Source: Rhodopirellula baltica
Lineage (GTDB): Bacteria; Planctomycetota; Planctomycetia; Pirellulales; Pirellulaceae
Length of the DNA: 64,000 bases
Direction: 5' to 3'
Assembly: GCA_002901265.1 (NCBI GenBank)
Contig: PPHI01000024.1
Coordinates: 1 to 64,000 of the forward strand
Below are positions 27,583 to 37,196 of this stretch, one piece after another (position 1 is the first letter of the stretch; each line of letters opens with the position of its first letter). The notes below the pieces were generated by a model. It searched no databases and had not been told where the DNA came from. It worked only from the letters and a program-made list of their open reading frames with translations. Position numbers and translations under genes: made by a program.

Positions 27583-28770
27583 ATGAAAGCCACTGCACCA
27601 CGCAAAGCCAACTCCGGAACGATTTTGATCGGGGTTTTCGCTGTCACGATCGGATTGGCTGGAACGTACGTGATGCGCATCGCGTTGCAAAAAGACCCGC
27701 CTGTCGTGGTCGTCGAACAGCCCGAACCAGAACCCGAGCCACCACCGAAACCGGTTCGGGTAACGGTTCCATTGGCAAGCCGAGATATCAAAGCAGGGAC
27801 CGAGATCACGCTTGACGATGTGGCGATCTATCGATTGACCAAAGAAGAAATCAAAGAGTCGGTGGGTGAGTCTTCGTTTATGACCAACCCGAAGCAGATT
27901 ATTGGCAAGGTCTTGCAGGTCGATATGAAACGCAGCGAGTCGTTTAGCACAACGAAACTGCTGCCCGCCGGTAAGTATCCTGGCGTTGCCGGTCGATTAA
28001 AGCCCGGTTTGCGCGCGGTGACGATCCAGATGAGCCCTGACAATGCCTTGCTGGGCTTTGCCAGTCCTGGTCAGAGTGTTGACGTGTTGTTTCACTATGG
28101 CCAAGAAGACGGAATGACCGGCAGCGGTGGGAAATCGGGACGCGGATTTCAACCCGCACACCACGTGTTTAATCCGCCGGGACTTCGCGATTATCGTGGC
28201 AACCGGATCGGAGGTTCGGGCGGTTTTGAAGATTCCGAGTTCCAAAGTGCGACTGCGACTTTGATTCAGGGAGCTGAAATTCTTGCGATCGGGATGGCCA
28301 GCACACCCACGGACTGGGCCAGCCCATTGGCGACCGACGAAACGGTCCGCGTGACGCTTGCCGTCGCACCTAAACAGGCCGAGATGATCCGTGTTGCCGA
28401 CGGACACGGCGAGCTTTCGCTGACGCTTCGAGGCCCCGAAGACAATCAGCTAGTCAGCTTGGTTGATCCGGTCACGCTCGACCACATCATCGATTTTGAT
28501 AACACGGTTCACGAGATGGAAATCTATCGGGGAACCTCGCTTTCGAAAGTCCATTTCGGATCCAATCGATCAATCAAAGAACGCGTTTTCAGTTCACCCA
28601 ACGAGCCAACCTCTGGGATGGTCGGGAATCCGGCGATGAATCCATCGATGGTACCAACCATGGTTCCTGCCCCAGGCTACTACGGGATGCCGTATGCCGT
28701 ATCGCCTTATGGCGGATTTGTCGCTTCACCAGCGGCCGCTGATCCTGCCGAAACGGAGGCGGTTAAATGA
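27583..28770 (+). CDS. cpaB: Flp pilus assembly protein CpaB
   Basis: A 395-residue protein with an N-terminal membrane anchor (ILIGVFAVTIGLAGTYVM), a Pro/Glu linker (PEPEPEPPPKP) and an SAF domain (~60-135; VPLASRDIKAGTEITLDDVA), then the RcpC/CpaB domain. It is expected to be a periplasmic component of the secretin complex. The C-terminal 40 residues are Pro/Met/Gly-rich and low in complexity. The next gene overlaps its stop by 4 bp, so cpaB and cpaF are translated together. Confidence 0.92.
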   Translation: MKATAPRKANSGTILIGVFAVTIGLAGTYVMRIALQKDPPVVVVEQPEPEPEPPPKPVRVTVPLASRDIKAGTEITLDDVAIYRLTKEEIKESVGESSFMTNPKQIIGKVLQVDMKRSESFSTTKLLPAGKYPGVAGRLKPGLRAVTIQMSPDNALLGFASPGQSVDVLFHYGQEDGMTGSGGKSGRGFQPAHHVFNPPGLRDYRGNRIGGSGGFEDSEFQSATATLIQGAEILAIGMASTPTDWASPLATDETVRVTLAVAPKQAEMIRVADGHGELSLTLRGPEDNQLVSLVDPVTLDHIIDFDNTVHEMEIYRGTSLSKVHFGSNRSIKERVFSSPNEPTSGMVGNPAMNPSMVPTMVPAPGYYGMPYAVSPYGGFVASPAAADPAETEAVK

Positions 28771-30086
28771 GCACGTTGTTGGAAATGCCACAATCGATCT
28801 TTGCCCCCTACAAGGATCGTCATCGTGAGATCCAATTCCAGGCCAAGAAACAGGCGGTCCATCATCGCATTGTTGAAAGCTTGGATGTGTCTTCGGCGGA
28901 AGAGATGGACCGCGATCAATTGATTGAAGAGCTGCGTTACTTCATTGAAATGTTCGATGACGAAATTGAATGGACAGAAGAAGAGCACGAGCGATTGCTG
29001 TTCGAACTGCCTTGGGAAATGTTCGGAACAGGACCGCTGGAGTACTTGTTGGACGATTCGGAAATTAGCGATATCCTGGTTAATCAGGCACATGAAGTCT
29101 TCATTGAGCGACACGGAACCCTGCGCCCATCGGATGTACTGTTCGCAGATGACGCACACTTGATGCGAATCATTCGCCGCATTGTGACGCAGGTTGGACG
29201 ACGAATCGACGAGTCGTCACCGATGGTGGATGCCAGGCTTGAAGATGGCTCGCGGATCAATGCGATCATTCCGCCCCTCGCATTGGATGGTCCAAAACTT
29301 TCGATCCGACGCTTTGGCAACCGTCATGCGAACCTGGCGAGTTTGGTTGCCAATGGCACGATGAATGAATCGATCGCGGAGTTTTTGCGAGCGGCCGTCA
29401 CAGCACGTCAAAGCATCCTAATCTCGGGCGGAACGGGATCTGGAAAAACAACGATGCTTAACGCATTGTCGTCTTGTATTCCAGACGACCAACGAATCAT
29501 CACCATCGAAGATTCGGCGGAATTGAGGTTGCAGCACCGTCATGTGGCTCGGCTTGAAACACGGCCTGCCGGCAGCGAGAACGTCGCCGAGTACAGCCAG
29601 CGAGACTTAGTTCGCAACAGTCTGCGCATGCGACCCGATCGGATCATTGTTGGCGAAGTGCGTGGCCCAGAAGCTCTCGACATGCTGCAAGCGATGAATA
29701 CCGGTCACGAAGGCTCGCTGACCACGATTCACGCGAACGATACCGTCGACGCAGTTTCCCGTTTGGAATTGATGATCGCGATGGCAGGCCTGGATTTGCC
29801 GTTAACTGTTTTACGATCGTATATCTGCAGCGGGATTTCGTTAATCGTCCATGTTGTTCGGATGCAAGGCGGCGGGCGCCGTGTGATGCGAATCTCGGAG
29901 CTCAATGCGACTGAAAGCGGATTTGAACTGATCGATGTTTTTTCGCTGCGGCGGACTGGGATCGATGACAACGGAAACGCGACTGGTGAATTTGTGATCG
30001 GCCGTCGGCCGCATTGTGTGGAATCGTTCGCAGAACATGGTGTCTGTTACGACGACTCATTGTTCAATGAAACGCTCGTCGGGTGA
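28767..30086 (+). CDS. cpaF: Pilus assembly ATPase CpaF/TadA
   Basis: A 439-residue hexameric secretion ATPase that powers Flp pilus assembly. Walker A is GGTGSGKTT (~220-228); the Walker B/Asp-box region is [16 protein letters not shown], followed by the His-box [12 protein letters not shown]. The N-terminal region is a helical, acidic domain ([20 protein letters not shown]). ATGA overlap with cpaB upstream and TGATG overlap with tadB downstream show one operon. Confidence 0.95.
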   Translation: MSTLLEMPQSIFAPYKDRHREIQFQAKKQAVHHRIVESLDVSSAEEMDRDQLIEELRYFIEMFDDEIEWTEEEHERLLFELPWEMFGTGPLEYLLDDSEISDILVNQAHEVFIERHGTLRPSDVLFADDAHLMRIIRRIVTQVGRRIDESSPMVDARLEDGSRINAIIPPLALDGPKLSIRRFGNRHANLASLVANGTMNESIAEFLRAAVTARQSILISGGTGSGKTTMLNALSSCIPDDQRIITIEDSAELRLQHRHVARLETRPAGSENVAEYSQRDLVRNSLRMRPDRIIVGEVRGPEALDMLQAMNTGHEGSLTTIHANDTVDAVSRLELMIAMAGLDLPLTVLRSYICSGISLIVHVVRMQGGGRRVMRISELNATESGFELIDVFSLRRTGIDDNGNATGEFVIGRRPHCVESFAEHGVCYDDSLFNETLVG

Positions 30087-31021
30087 TGCAAATGGTGTTA
30101 ACTACCCTCGATATCGCGACGTTTTGCATCAGTTCGGCCGTCGCGGGAACGGTCGTTGTTTTGGCGAAGCGATCTGGTGCGGAAGCATCCGAGGCTGCGA
30201 CGTTGACACCCACCCTGCAAATTCGACGCGACAAGCGACTTTTAGAGAACACTGCCGATGCACCGTTGACGGTTCGATTCGATCAATGGCTTGAGTCGAT
30301 CTTGATTCGGTCTGGGATGACGATCGACTGTGTGACCTACATCGTGTTATTGATCGCAATCGCAGTCAGCCTCGCTGCAGGAGGATACGTGTTGAAGCTA
30401 CCGATCGTGTTAGTGGGAATCGCAACACTAGCGGTGGTACCGATCGGGTTGATCGTCGCGTATGTCAAAATGAAATTACGGCTTGGCAAGTTTGAAAAGC
30501 AATTCCCCGCATCGCTCGAACTGCTGGCGCGCGCAACTCGTGCGGGCGAGAGTCTAGGAAACGCTTTTAAGATCGCTGCCGAGTCCAGCGAAGAGCCTGT
30601 CAAAAGCGAACTGTCGCAGTGCGTTCGTCAGATGAATTTAGGAATGTCACCAACGTCGGTGGTTGGCGATCTGGCGCGGCGAGTCGATTCGAGCAACGTT
30701 CATTTGCTGTCCCACGCGATCACGATTCATCACGAGTTGGGTGGTCGCTTGGCAGAGTCACTCGATCGTCTTTCGACGGTGATTCATAGCCGGTCGGAAT
30801 GCGAACAGAAAATCAAATCAATGACCAGCATTGGACGATTCGCAATCTTGGCGATTGTCGTGATGGGGATTTTCGTGCTCGTTTATCTGATGACGGCCGA
30901 ACCGGATTACATCAGCAATTTGTTCGAGAGCAGTTTGGGGCATAAAATGTTGGCGTATGCGGCAGTCTCGGAATTGGTCGGATTGGTCTGGGTCGGATAC
31001 ACGTTGAAGTCAGATTTGTAA
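30086..31021 (+). CDS. tadB: Pilus assembly protein TadB
   Basis: A 311-residue inner-membrane platform protein of the GspF/TadB family. Start ATG 30086 shares its A with the cpaF TGA; a GTG at 30083 is the alternative. It has two N-terminal spans and two C-terminal spans around a cytoplasmic domain (FPASLELLARATRAGESLGN, EEPVKSELSQCVRQMNLG). One base separates it from tadC. Confidence 0.9.
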   Translation: MQMVLTTLDIATFCISSAVAGTVVVLAKRSGAEASEAATLTPTLQIRRDKRLLENTADAPLTVRFDQWLESILIRSGMTIDCVTYIVLLIAIAVSLAAGGYVLKLPIVLVGIATLAVVPIGLIVAYVKMKLRLGKFEKQFPASLELLARATRAGESLGNAFKIAAESSEEPVKSELSQCVRQMNLGMSPTSVVGDLARRVDSSNVHLLSHAITIHHELGGRLAESLDRLSTVIHSRSECEQKIKSMTSIGRFAILAIVVMGIFVLVYLMTAEPDYISNLFESSLGHKMLAYAAVSELVGLVWVGYTLKSDL

Positions 31022-31022
31022 G

Positions 31023-31964
31023 ATGGACGATCTTACCTCCGTATTCGTTTTTGTCACTTTGACCGCGTTGACGATCTTGGTTGCTCGCCGCCGTGGTGCA
31101 TCGGACAAGACGGTCGAAGCACCCGCCGCACGGCTATTCCAGGGGCCGGTGTTTGGAAGCTGGACAGAAGAGTTTGCCGAAATGTTTCCGACCTCGGCGA
31201 CGAAGCGTGAGCGACTGCTGAAAGACTTGAGTCTATCCGGAGCACACCAGGCTCATTCCCTTGACGAATTCCTTGCTTGGCGAAATCTAATCGTACTCGG
31301 CGTCTTCTTGGCCGCATGCGTTGGGTTTGCACTTGGGATTGCAGATGGCAACGAAGTGTTTTTTGTCGGCGCCGCTGGTACGGCATGTTTGGTTTCATAC
31401 GCGATCCCACGTTTGGCACTGAGCGGCCGAGCGGCCAAGCGAAAGCGAGAACTCAGTCGGGCAATTCCAGACGCGATCGATATGATCGCAATGTCGCTTG
31501 ATGGTGGCGTTCCGCTTCCACAAGCCATTCGCCAGGCGGAGAAGCATTGCCGCGAGCTGTACCCCGCATTGGCGAGTGAGCTGCGCGTCATCGATCGGCA
31601 ATCCGAGTCTGGCGGGGCGGAGCACGCGCTCAACGCATTTGCTGACCGAATCGATATGCCTGAGGTCGCGGCGTGGAGCGCGATGATGCGGCAGAGTCAA
31701 AAGTTGGGCGGCAAGCTATCCGGTTCGCTGCGTGACTATGCCATGCGGATACGACTGGATCGGCAGACACAGGTGGAACGTGCCGGGAATTCGGCGTCAC
31801 TGAAACTCTTGTTGCCCGTCATCTTGTGTCTGGCTCCGCCGATTGCCATCGTTTTGGTGGGGCCCGCGGTCATCGAGTTCCGTGATTTCATCAACCGCAA
31901 TAAAGACGCGACCCAATCGGTCATCCAGCAAGCTCAAAGTACCGATGGGGTGGTCGAGCTTTAA
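31023..31964 (+). CDS. tadC: Pilus assembly protein TadC
   Basis: A 313-residue paralogue of TadB and the second platform protein. The T2SSF domain is clear (RAIPDAIDMIAMSLDGGVPL, QAIRQAEKHCRELYPALASE), followed by two spans near the C-terminus. It begins one base after the tadB stop, and is the last gene of the operon before the terminator at 31965. Confidence 0.9.
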   Translation: MDDLTSVFVFVTLTALTILVARRRGASDKTVEAPAARLFQGPVFGSWTEEFAEMFPTSATKRERLLKDLSLSGAHQAHSLDEFLAWRNLIVLGVFLAACVGFALGIADGNEVFFVGAAGTACLVSYAIPRLALSGRAAKRKRELSRAIPDAIDMIAMSLDGGVPLPQAIRQAEKHCRELYPALASELRVIDRQSESGGAEHALNAFADRIDMPEVAAWSAMMRQSQKLGGKLSGSLRDYAMRIRLDRQTQVERAGNSASLKLLLPVILCLAPPIAIVLVGPAVIEFRDFINRNKDATQSVIQQAQSTDGVVEL

Positions 31965-31990
31965 GGCCGGAAGCGTCTTCGGTTGTTTTT
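31965..31990 (+). terminator. Probable terminator after tadC
   Basis: An eight-pair imperfect stem (GGCCGGAAG/CTTCGGTT with one bulged G, CGT loop) followed by GTTTTT. It fits the 34-bp space between the convergent tadC and AI-2E transporter genes. Confidence 0.6.
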
Positions 31991-31998
31991 CGTACCGA

Positions 31999-33576
31999 TT
32001 ACTCTGACGCCAAAGTCGCTGGTAATTCAGGCTCAACCGGTTCCCCGGTTTCTGGCACCCCGTCACGAAGTTGCAGTTCGTGATTGAGGATCTCCAGCAG
32101 TGTTTGCAGGAAAACGACAACCATCGGCCCAATCAAAATACCGATCGGTCCGAAAACGGGGACTCCACCCAATACGCTTAGTAAGGCGATCAAGGGGTGT
32201 AGTTCGGAGTGGCCGTGAAGCACGATCGCTTTGATCACATTATCGATCGACGAAACGAGTGCCGCACCATAGATCAAAAGGAAGATCGCCGCACCGTAGC
32301 GCTGATCGACTGCGGCCAAGTACACCGTGCACGGCAGCCAAACGGATGCCGCGCCAAGGAATGGAACGAGCGACATCACGGTCGTGACCAAGAACAGCAG
32401 GATGTACGATTCGAAGCCCAAAAAGAAATACGCGATCGCGGCCAATAGACCTTGAACCAATGCGCTCAAGACACTGGCAAGGACGACTGCTCGGCTCGTT
32501 TTTTCGAACTCTGTCAGCAACTGCCGTTCATAGTTGTCGTCCAACGGGCTCAGCCGCATCAACGTACGGACCATCGCTGGGCCATCGACAAAGAAAAAGT
32601 AGATTGCGATGACCATGATCAACAACCCAAATGCGGTGTGCACGAATGCTTTGCCCGTTGCACCTGAGAACTTGACGAAACGAGGTTGAATAAACTCGCG
32701 CACGGATCGAATCGCGTCCGCAAAGTCACGCTCGCTTGGGTTCGTCAATAGCTTGACTTGGGCCTGAAACGAGCCACCGAGTTTGGCGTTGATCCAGCTG
32801 TGGATTGCCGCAGACGCGACGACACCCTGGCGGTGGAATCGCTCTGCCAAGGCGATTTTATCAACCGGATCGACGCCCTCTGTCGAATTGAGTTTGTCAA
32901 TCTCTTCGACGGTCGTTTCGAATTCCGACAAACGTTCGAGAGCAATTTCACTGGTGTTTCCGGTCGGCGATTCACCAGTCGTTTTTTGATCGAGGAAGAT
33001 GATCAGCTCTTCGGACTCTTCGACATACGAATTGGTCTCATCGGGTCTTTCAATATCACCCAGCAAATTGGCGAGTGTGTCAAGTCTTCGGTAACGGTCG
33101 GCGTACTCGAGTTTGATGCCCAGTTTTTCACGGCCTCGATCCATTGCCGCTTTAATGTCATCCAGGTCCGTTCGCCCGACCAAGCCGGTCAACTGCCCGA
33201 CAGCCACGGTGATCAACAATATGAATGGCAACAGCACGATCGTCAGAATCAATGACGTCGTGGCGGCCGCTGCCAGGGACTTGCGACCACCGAGTCGTTC
33301 GAGGAACCACTCGTGGATCGGATGAAAGATCACCACGAGTGCTGCGGCCATAAAGAGCGGGATAAAGAACCCGACCATGACCTTATAAAACAGCATGCCA
33401 ACGACCAGGATGCCGGCAAGCAGCACAACCACTGAAAGCACACGCGACAAAGGCGGCGTCTCGGTCAGTGCAAGTGTTGGCCCTTTACCAGTGTCCGTTT
33501 CAAGTTCGGTTGAGACCTCGGCTTGTGGTGTGACCGATGGCGGCGTTCCGCTTGGCGTCTCTTCGGGTGATGGCAC
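31999..33576 (-). CDS. AI-2E family transporter (PerM-like) 1
   Basis: A 525-residue membrane protein of the PerM/AI-2E transporter family, which exports AI-2 or other small solutes. Spans follow an N-terminal polar tail; a large loop of ~170 residues (~150-310, charged, with many Glu/Asp) separates TM3 and the rest, as in the family but longer than usual. The conserved signature is present near the C-terminus (GGVPVFGPIGILIGP). The start at 33576 leaves a 45-residue hydrophilic tail. It is convergent with the tad operon. Confidence 0.8.
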   Translation of the reverse strand: MPSPEETPSGTPPSVTPQAEVSTELETDTGKGPTLALTETPPLSRVLSVVVLLAGILVVGMLFYKVMVGFFIPLFMAAALVVIFHPIHEWFLERLGGRKSLAAAATTSLILTIVLLPFILLITVAVGQLTGLVGRTDLDDIKAAMDRGREKLGIKLEYADRYRRLDTLANLLGDIERPDETNSYVEESEELIIFLDQKTTGESPTGNTSEIALERLSEFETTVEEIDKLNSTEGVDPVDKIALAERFHRQGVVASAAIHSWINAKLGGSFQAQVKLLTNPSERDFADAIRSVREFIQPRFVKFSGATGKAFVHTAFGLLIMVIAIYFFFVDGPAMVRTLMRLSPLDDNYERQLLTEFEKTSRAVVLASVLSALVQGLLAAIAYFFLGFESYILLFLVTTVMSLVPFLGAASVWLPCTVYLAAVDQRYGAAIFLLIYGAALVSSIDNVIKAIVLHGHSELHPLIALLSVLGGVPVFGPIGILIGPMVVVFLQTLLEILNHELQLRDGVPETGEPVEPELPATLASE

Positions 33577-33654
33577 GTCATGTCTCCGTCGTCAAGTTGG
33601 CATTCAATCAAGCACCGGCCATCCGCACTCGGTACGACAAGCGGCCGGTGTCTG

Positions 33655-34479
33655 TTACCAGCGTCCGGTGTGGTGATCCGTTTCGACAATTTTACGTGCC
33701 TCGGCGCTGATTCCATACGGCAAGTCCGGATGGTTCAGTTCGAAGAATACCGTGTATTTGTGGTGAACGGCATCGCTGAAGACAACTGGTGCGTGGGTCA
33801 GTCGGAAAAAGTGTGTCGGACGGCCGTTCCAGCGTTTCGTAAATGCACCAGCTTCTAAAGCGGGTTCACGCTGCAACCCATAGCCGCTGACCATCAGCCG
33901 TTCGAGTTTCGTCGGATCACCAGTGAAACCATGGAACGTGACACGCTGCAAATGGTCGGAACTGTCAAAGTAGTACGTCAGTGTTCCGGCCAAATCGTCG
34001 GCACGAATCCCCGTGACAATCGGGACTCGAAGGCCTTTTAAATTCAGGTTCGCCAGAACCGTGCTCACTCGCGAAAACTGGGAGATCACCCAGTGCGGCG
34101 AGATGTCGAAGCGAAGCAATTGCCCGATGTCTTCGACCTGATGACCGCTTAGCGTCGGTTGTTGGTTGGGGTTTTCTGAGATCGCGCCTAGCTTTTGTGC
34201 CAAGTCCGAATCGTAGCGATACTCTTTGTGTCGAACTTCGCGAAGCTTTTCAATTTCGTAAAGCGACGTATTCGCGTAGCCCCGTTCACGCTGTTCTTCG
34301 TTTGACGGAATTCCGTGCGCAAGTGAATCCTGCGGCTTCACCTCGACCGGAACTCCTTCGGCAAACAGCCCGTTGACGCTTTGCATTGCCGATTGACCCA
34401 TTTCTGTCTCGGTCGCAACGTAGGGGCCGATACCGGCGGCGGCGAGAGCGGCGATGATTTTGTAGCGAATGGCAAGCAT
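33655..34479 (-). CDS. Hypothetical anchored protein
   Basis: About 274 residues from the ATG at 34479 (the ATG at 34509 would add ten). An N-terminal hydrophobic stretch (IIAALAAAGIGPYVA) is probably a membrane anchor or signal. The rest is soluble with a recognisable repeated-strand C-terminal half (VSTVLANLNLKGLRVPIVTG, GTLTYYFDSSDHLQRVTFHG). The first ~75 mature residues are low-complexity (EEQRERGYANTSLYEIEKLR). No family identified. It runs in the same direction as the AI-2E transporter, 78 bp upstream of it. Confidence 0.55.
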   Translation of the reverse strand: MLAIRYKIIAALAAAGIGPYVATETEMGQSAMQSVNGLFAEGVPVEVKPQDSLAHGIPSNEEQRERGYANTSLYEIEKLREVRHKEYRYDSDLAQKLGAISENPNQQPTLSGHQVEDIGQLLRFDISPHWVISQFSRVSTVLANLNLKGLRVPIVTGIRADDLAGTLTYYFDSSDHLQRVTFHGFTGDPTKLERLMVSGYGLQREPALEAGAFTKRWNGRPTHFFRLTHAPVVFSDAVHHKYTVFFELNHPDLPYGISAEARKIVETDHHTGRW

Positions 34480-34641
34480 GTCGATACTCGGGGGCTCGGG
34501 ACTAGGCACACAACTTCCTTCATCGGAGCGCTCGATCAGACGACTTTTCTATTTTGCTTTTGCTTCGCTTGGCGAGACTTGTGACGGTCATGCGTTTACC
34601 AATCCGGCTTCCTGCCATCTGCTGTCACCGCGATGAGGTAA

Positions 34642-34836
34642 ATAAATACCAAAAGGAGTAGCAATGGTGAGGGGAGCAATAAGGCCTATTGGTTTGGCGA
34701 AGGTCGTTTTGGAAGTGACTTGATTTGGAATCGCTATGCAGAGTTCCAACGCTCGATGAGTGCTCCGCAGCAGGTAGCGGATGTCGCAAGTTCGACAATC
34801 AATGGCAACTTGGGAGCTTCTCTGAAAATATCTTGA
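34642..34836 (+). pseudogene. Possible gene remnant (no start codon)
   Basis: A 64-codon open stretch that begins right after an in-frame TAA and lacks an ATG. It reads NKAYWFGEGRFGSDLIWNRY, then AEFQRSMSAPQQVADVASST, and ends with SLKIS at a TGA. The composition is protein-like, but there is no start or RBS, so it is either a decayed fragment of a larger gene or chance. No family recognised. Confidence 0.25.
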
Positions 34837-34947
34837 GCAAAAGTTTGAAAATGCCGGGTAGCCGCCATTTTGCTACTGTCACCAATAAGCAAGTGCGATA
34901 AATTCTGCGCACGAAGGATGGGCCTCAAGGGGCACGAAGCCCACCAT

Positions 34948-34982
34948 GATCGCCGCCAGCTTGTCATGAGTTGGCGGCGATC
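34948..34982. terminator. Strong 11-bp hairpin
   Basis: Perfect stem GATCGCCGCCA/TGGCGGCGATC with a 13-nt loop; on the + strand it is followed by AGCTTTTAC. It lies downstream of the ABC-F gene (minus strand) by about 107 bp, but the T-rich tail is on the plus strand. Orientation is uncertain. Confidence 0.4.
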
Positions 34983-35088
34983 AGCTTTTACAGCCAGAGT
35001 ATTCCGGCGCTAGCATTACTGCGGCGATCGACGGAATCTCAGAAGGACTAGACAAGATGCCTGACACGGCATTATTGTGCGCTCGAAG

Positions 35089-36924
35089 TCAGTTTTCGAG
35101 TTCTTCCCAACGCACGTAGAGATCAGCGAGCTCGTTTTGGAGCTTTTTCAATTTCGCGGCATCTGTTGCCACCTGATCACCGCCGTTTTGGTAGTACTCC
35201 GGCGCCGCCATCAGCGAGTGTAGTTCGGCGATTTGTGATTCAGCGACTTCAATTTTTTCGGGGATCGCGTCGAGTTCGCGTTGTTCTTTGTAGCTCAGCT
35301 TTTTGACAGGAGACGTGCTGTTGGCGGTGGTTTCAACAGGCTTCGCATCGAGCTCACGAGGCTTCGTACTCTGAACATTGGCTTTGGATTTGACAGCTTG
35401 CGAATCTTCGGTCGTCTTGCGACGCTCAACTGCTTCACGCCAATCGTCGTAGCCGCCGACGTACTGCCGCACATTGTCGTCTTCGAAGACAAGCGTGCTC
35501 GTCACAACGTTGTTTAGGAACGTCCGGTCGTGGCTGACCAACAACAGCGTGCCTTCGAAACTGACCAGGACCTCTTCCAGGAGCTCAAGTGTTTCGGCGT
35601 CTAGGTCGTTGGTCGGTTCGTCAAGAATCAGCACGTTGGCAGGCTTGGTCATCAATTTTGCAAGGAGCGCTCGGTTGCGTTCACCGCCGGAAAGAAACTT
35701 GACCTTGGTGCGTGCCCGTTCTGGGGTGAATAAATAGTCCTGCAGATATCCAAGGACATGTTTCTTGGCCGATCCGATTGTCAGTTGGTCGCTGCCTTCG
35801 CCAACGTTTTCCTGGACTGTTTGTTCCGGGTCCAAGGTATCCCGAAGTTGGTCAAAGTATGCGATTTGCAGTTTCGTACCCAAGCGAACATTGCCCGAGT
35901 CTGGTTCCAGTTGCCCGAGAAGTAGTTTCAGCAAGGTGGACTTACCGGCGCCGTTGGGGCCGATCAAGCCAATCTTGTCGCCACGCATGATCGTCGTCGA
36001 AAACGACTCGACAATTTTACGTTCGCCATAGGCAAAGCTTACGTCTTTGACGTCAGCGACCAGCATTCCGCTCCGTTCTGCTTCTTGGACAGACAATTTC
36101 GCGGTACCAACTTGCTTTTGACGTTGTTGACGTTGGACACGCATATCCTTGAGGCGTCGGACCCGGCCTTCGTTTCGAGTCCGTCGGGCTTTGATCCCTT
36201 GACGAATCCAAGCTTCTTCTTCGGCGAGTCGTTTATCAAACAGTGCATTCTGTTTTTCTTCGGCCTCGAGTGCCTGTTCTTTCCGTTTCAAGAACGTGCC
36301 GTAGTCGCAGGTCCAGTCGAACAGTTGCCCTCGATCGATTTCCCAAATCCGCGATGCCAGAGCTTGCAGAAACGACCGGTCGTGCGTGATAAAGATCAGC
36401 GTTTTCGACCAGCGGGAGAGGAAATCTTCCAACCAGAGGATCGATTCAACATCCAGGTGGTTGGTAGGCTCGTCAAGCAACAACACGTCCGGTTGGCTGA
36501 CAATGGAGCGTGCCAGCAGCACACGGCGTTTCATTCCGCTGGACAAAGAGCCAAAATCCAGGCCACCATCGAGTTGCATGTCGCTGAGTGTCCGCTCGAC
36601 ACTGTGGTCGGCTTCCCAAGCCAACGCCGGATCGGATAGTAATTCCTTCGAGACGCCGGCTCGGACCATCTCCTCGATGGTGCCTGATTCGTCTTGTGGA
36701 ACGTCTTGGACAAGACGCCGCACGGAAACCGTTGATGGAACTTGGATTTCCCCATGGTCGGGGGCCAACTCGCCTGCCAGCATCTTTAGAAGGGTTGTCT
36801 TTCCGGCCCCGTTGCGTCCCAGCAAACCAATCCGGTCCCCCAATTCGACCTTCGCACTGACTTCATCGAGTAGGTTCGGGCCACGAAATCCGATGGAAAT
36901 GCTGTCGAGAGAAATAACGGCCAT
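35089..36924 (-). CDS. uup: ABC-F family ATPase, Uup-like
   Basis: A 611-residue soluble ATPase of the ABC-F family with two nucleotide-binding domains. Domain 1: Walker A GRNGAGKTT, signature LSSGMKRR (the usual SGG is SSG), Walker B VLLLDEPTNHLD. Domain 2: GPNGAGKST, SGGERNR, VLILDEPTNDLD. The linker between them is long, charged and Arg/Gln-rich. The C-terminal tail (~530-611) is a Lys/Glu-rich coiled coil, typical of Uup and related proteins. ABC-F proteins act on ribosomes or in DNA repair; the Uup assignment rests on layout. The hairpin at 34948 lies in the downstream gap. Confidence 0.88.
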   Translation of the reverse strand: MAVISLDSISIGFRGPNLLDEVSAKVELGDRIGLLGRNGAGKTTLLKMLAGELAPDHGEIQVPSTVSVRRLVQDVPQDESGTIEEMVRAGVSKELLSDPALAWEADHSVERTLSDMQLDGGLDFGSLSSGMKRRVLLARSIVSQPDVLLLDEPTNHLDVESILWLEDFLSRWSKTLIFITHDRSFLQALASRIWEIDRGQLFDWTCDYGTFLKRKEQALEAEEKQNALFDKRLAEEEAWIRQGIKARRTRNEGRVRRLKDMRVQRQQRQKQVGTAKLSVQEAERSGMLVADVKDVSFAYGERKIVESFSTTIMRGDKIGLIGPNGAGKSTLLKLLLGQLEPDSGNVRLGTKLQIAYFDQLRDTLDPEQTVQENVGEGSDQLTIGSAKKHVLGYLQDYLFTPERARTKVKFLSGGERNRALLAKLMTKPANVLILDEPTNDLDAETLELLEEVLVSFEGTLLLVSHDRTFLNNVVTSTLVFEDDNVRQYVGGYDDWREAVERRKTTEDSQAVKSKANVQSTKPRELDAKPVETTANSTSPVKKLSYKEQRELDAIPEKIEVAESQIAELHSLMAAPEYYQNGGDQVATDAAKLKKLQNELADLYVRWEELEN

Positions 36925-37100
36925 AAAACTTTGGATCGGCGATCAGATCATGGGAGCAGCGGCGGCAGACGCAGCACGCGTCAAATGGCCAACCGCAATT
37001 CGGGACACAGTTTGAACGTTGGGGGCCTCGCATCGCAACCCGGTGTCGGACCTACGGTCGGAGTGCCCAAGCGACGCCTGCGAAATGGCACGAAGACAAG

Positions 37101-37133
37101 AAAAAAGACGAGTGTCTGGGTCAGACACTCGTC
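37101..37133 (-). terminator. Intrinsic terminator of gene 37197-38369
   Basis: Perfect 12-bp stem GACGAGTGTCTG/CAGACACTCGTC with a 3-nt loop (37107-37133); on the minus strand TTTTTT (37106-37101) follows directly. It lies 64 bp after the stop at 37197 and is the clearest terminator in the window. Confidence 0.92.
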
Positions 37134-37196
37134 AGTCGGGAGGGCAACTGTCCCAACACAGTTTCGTTGTGCAGGTTTGGCCTAGTCTTTTGTTGT

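Larger units (their letters stand above)
34480..35088. other. Gene-poor stretch before ABC-F gene
   Basis: About 600 bp with no full gene. It contains a 64-codon frame with protein-like composition (34642-34836) and a strong hairpin at 34948-34982. Otherwise nothing recognisable. Confidence 0.4.

Noticed and set aside
34734-34967. Minus-strand 77-codon frame
   Set aside because: Rich in Arg/Trp without pattern and antisense to a better-looking short frame; no start signal.
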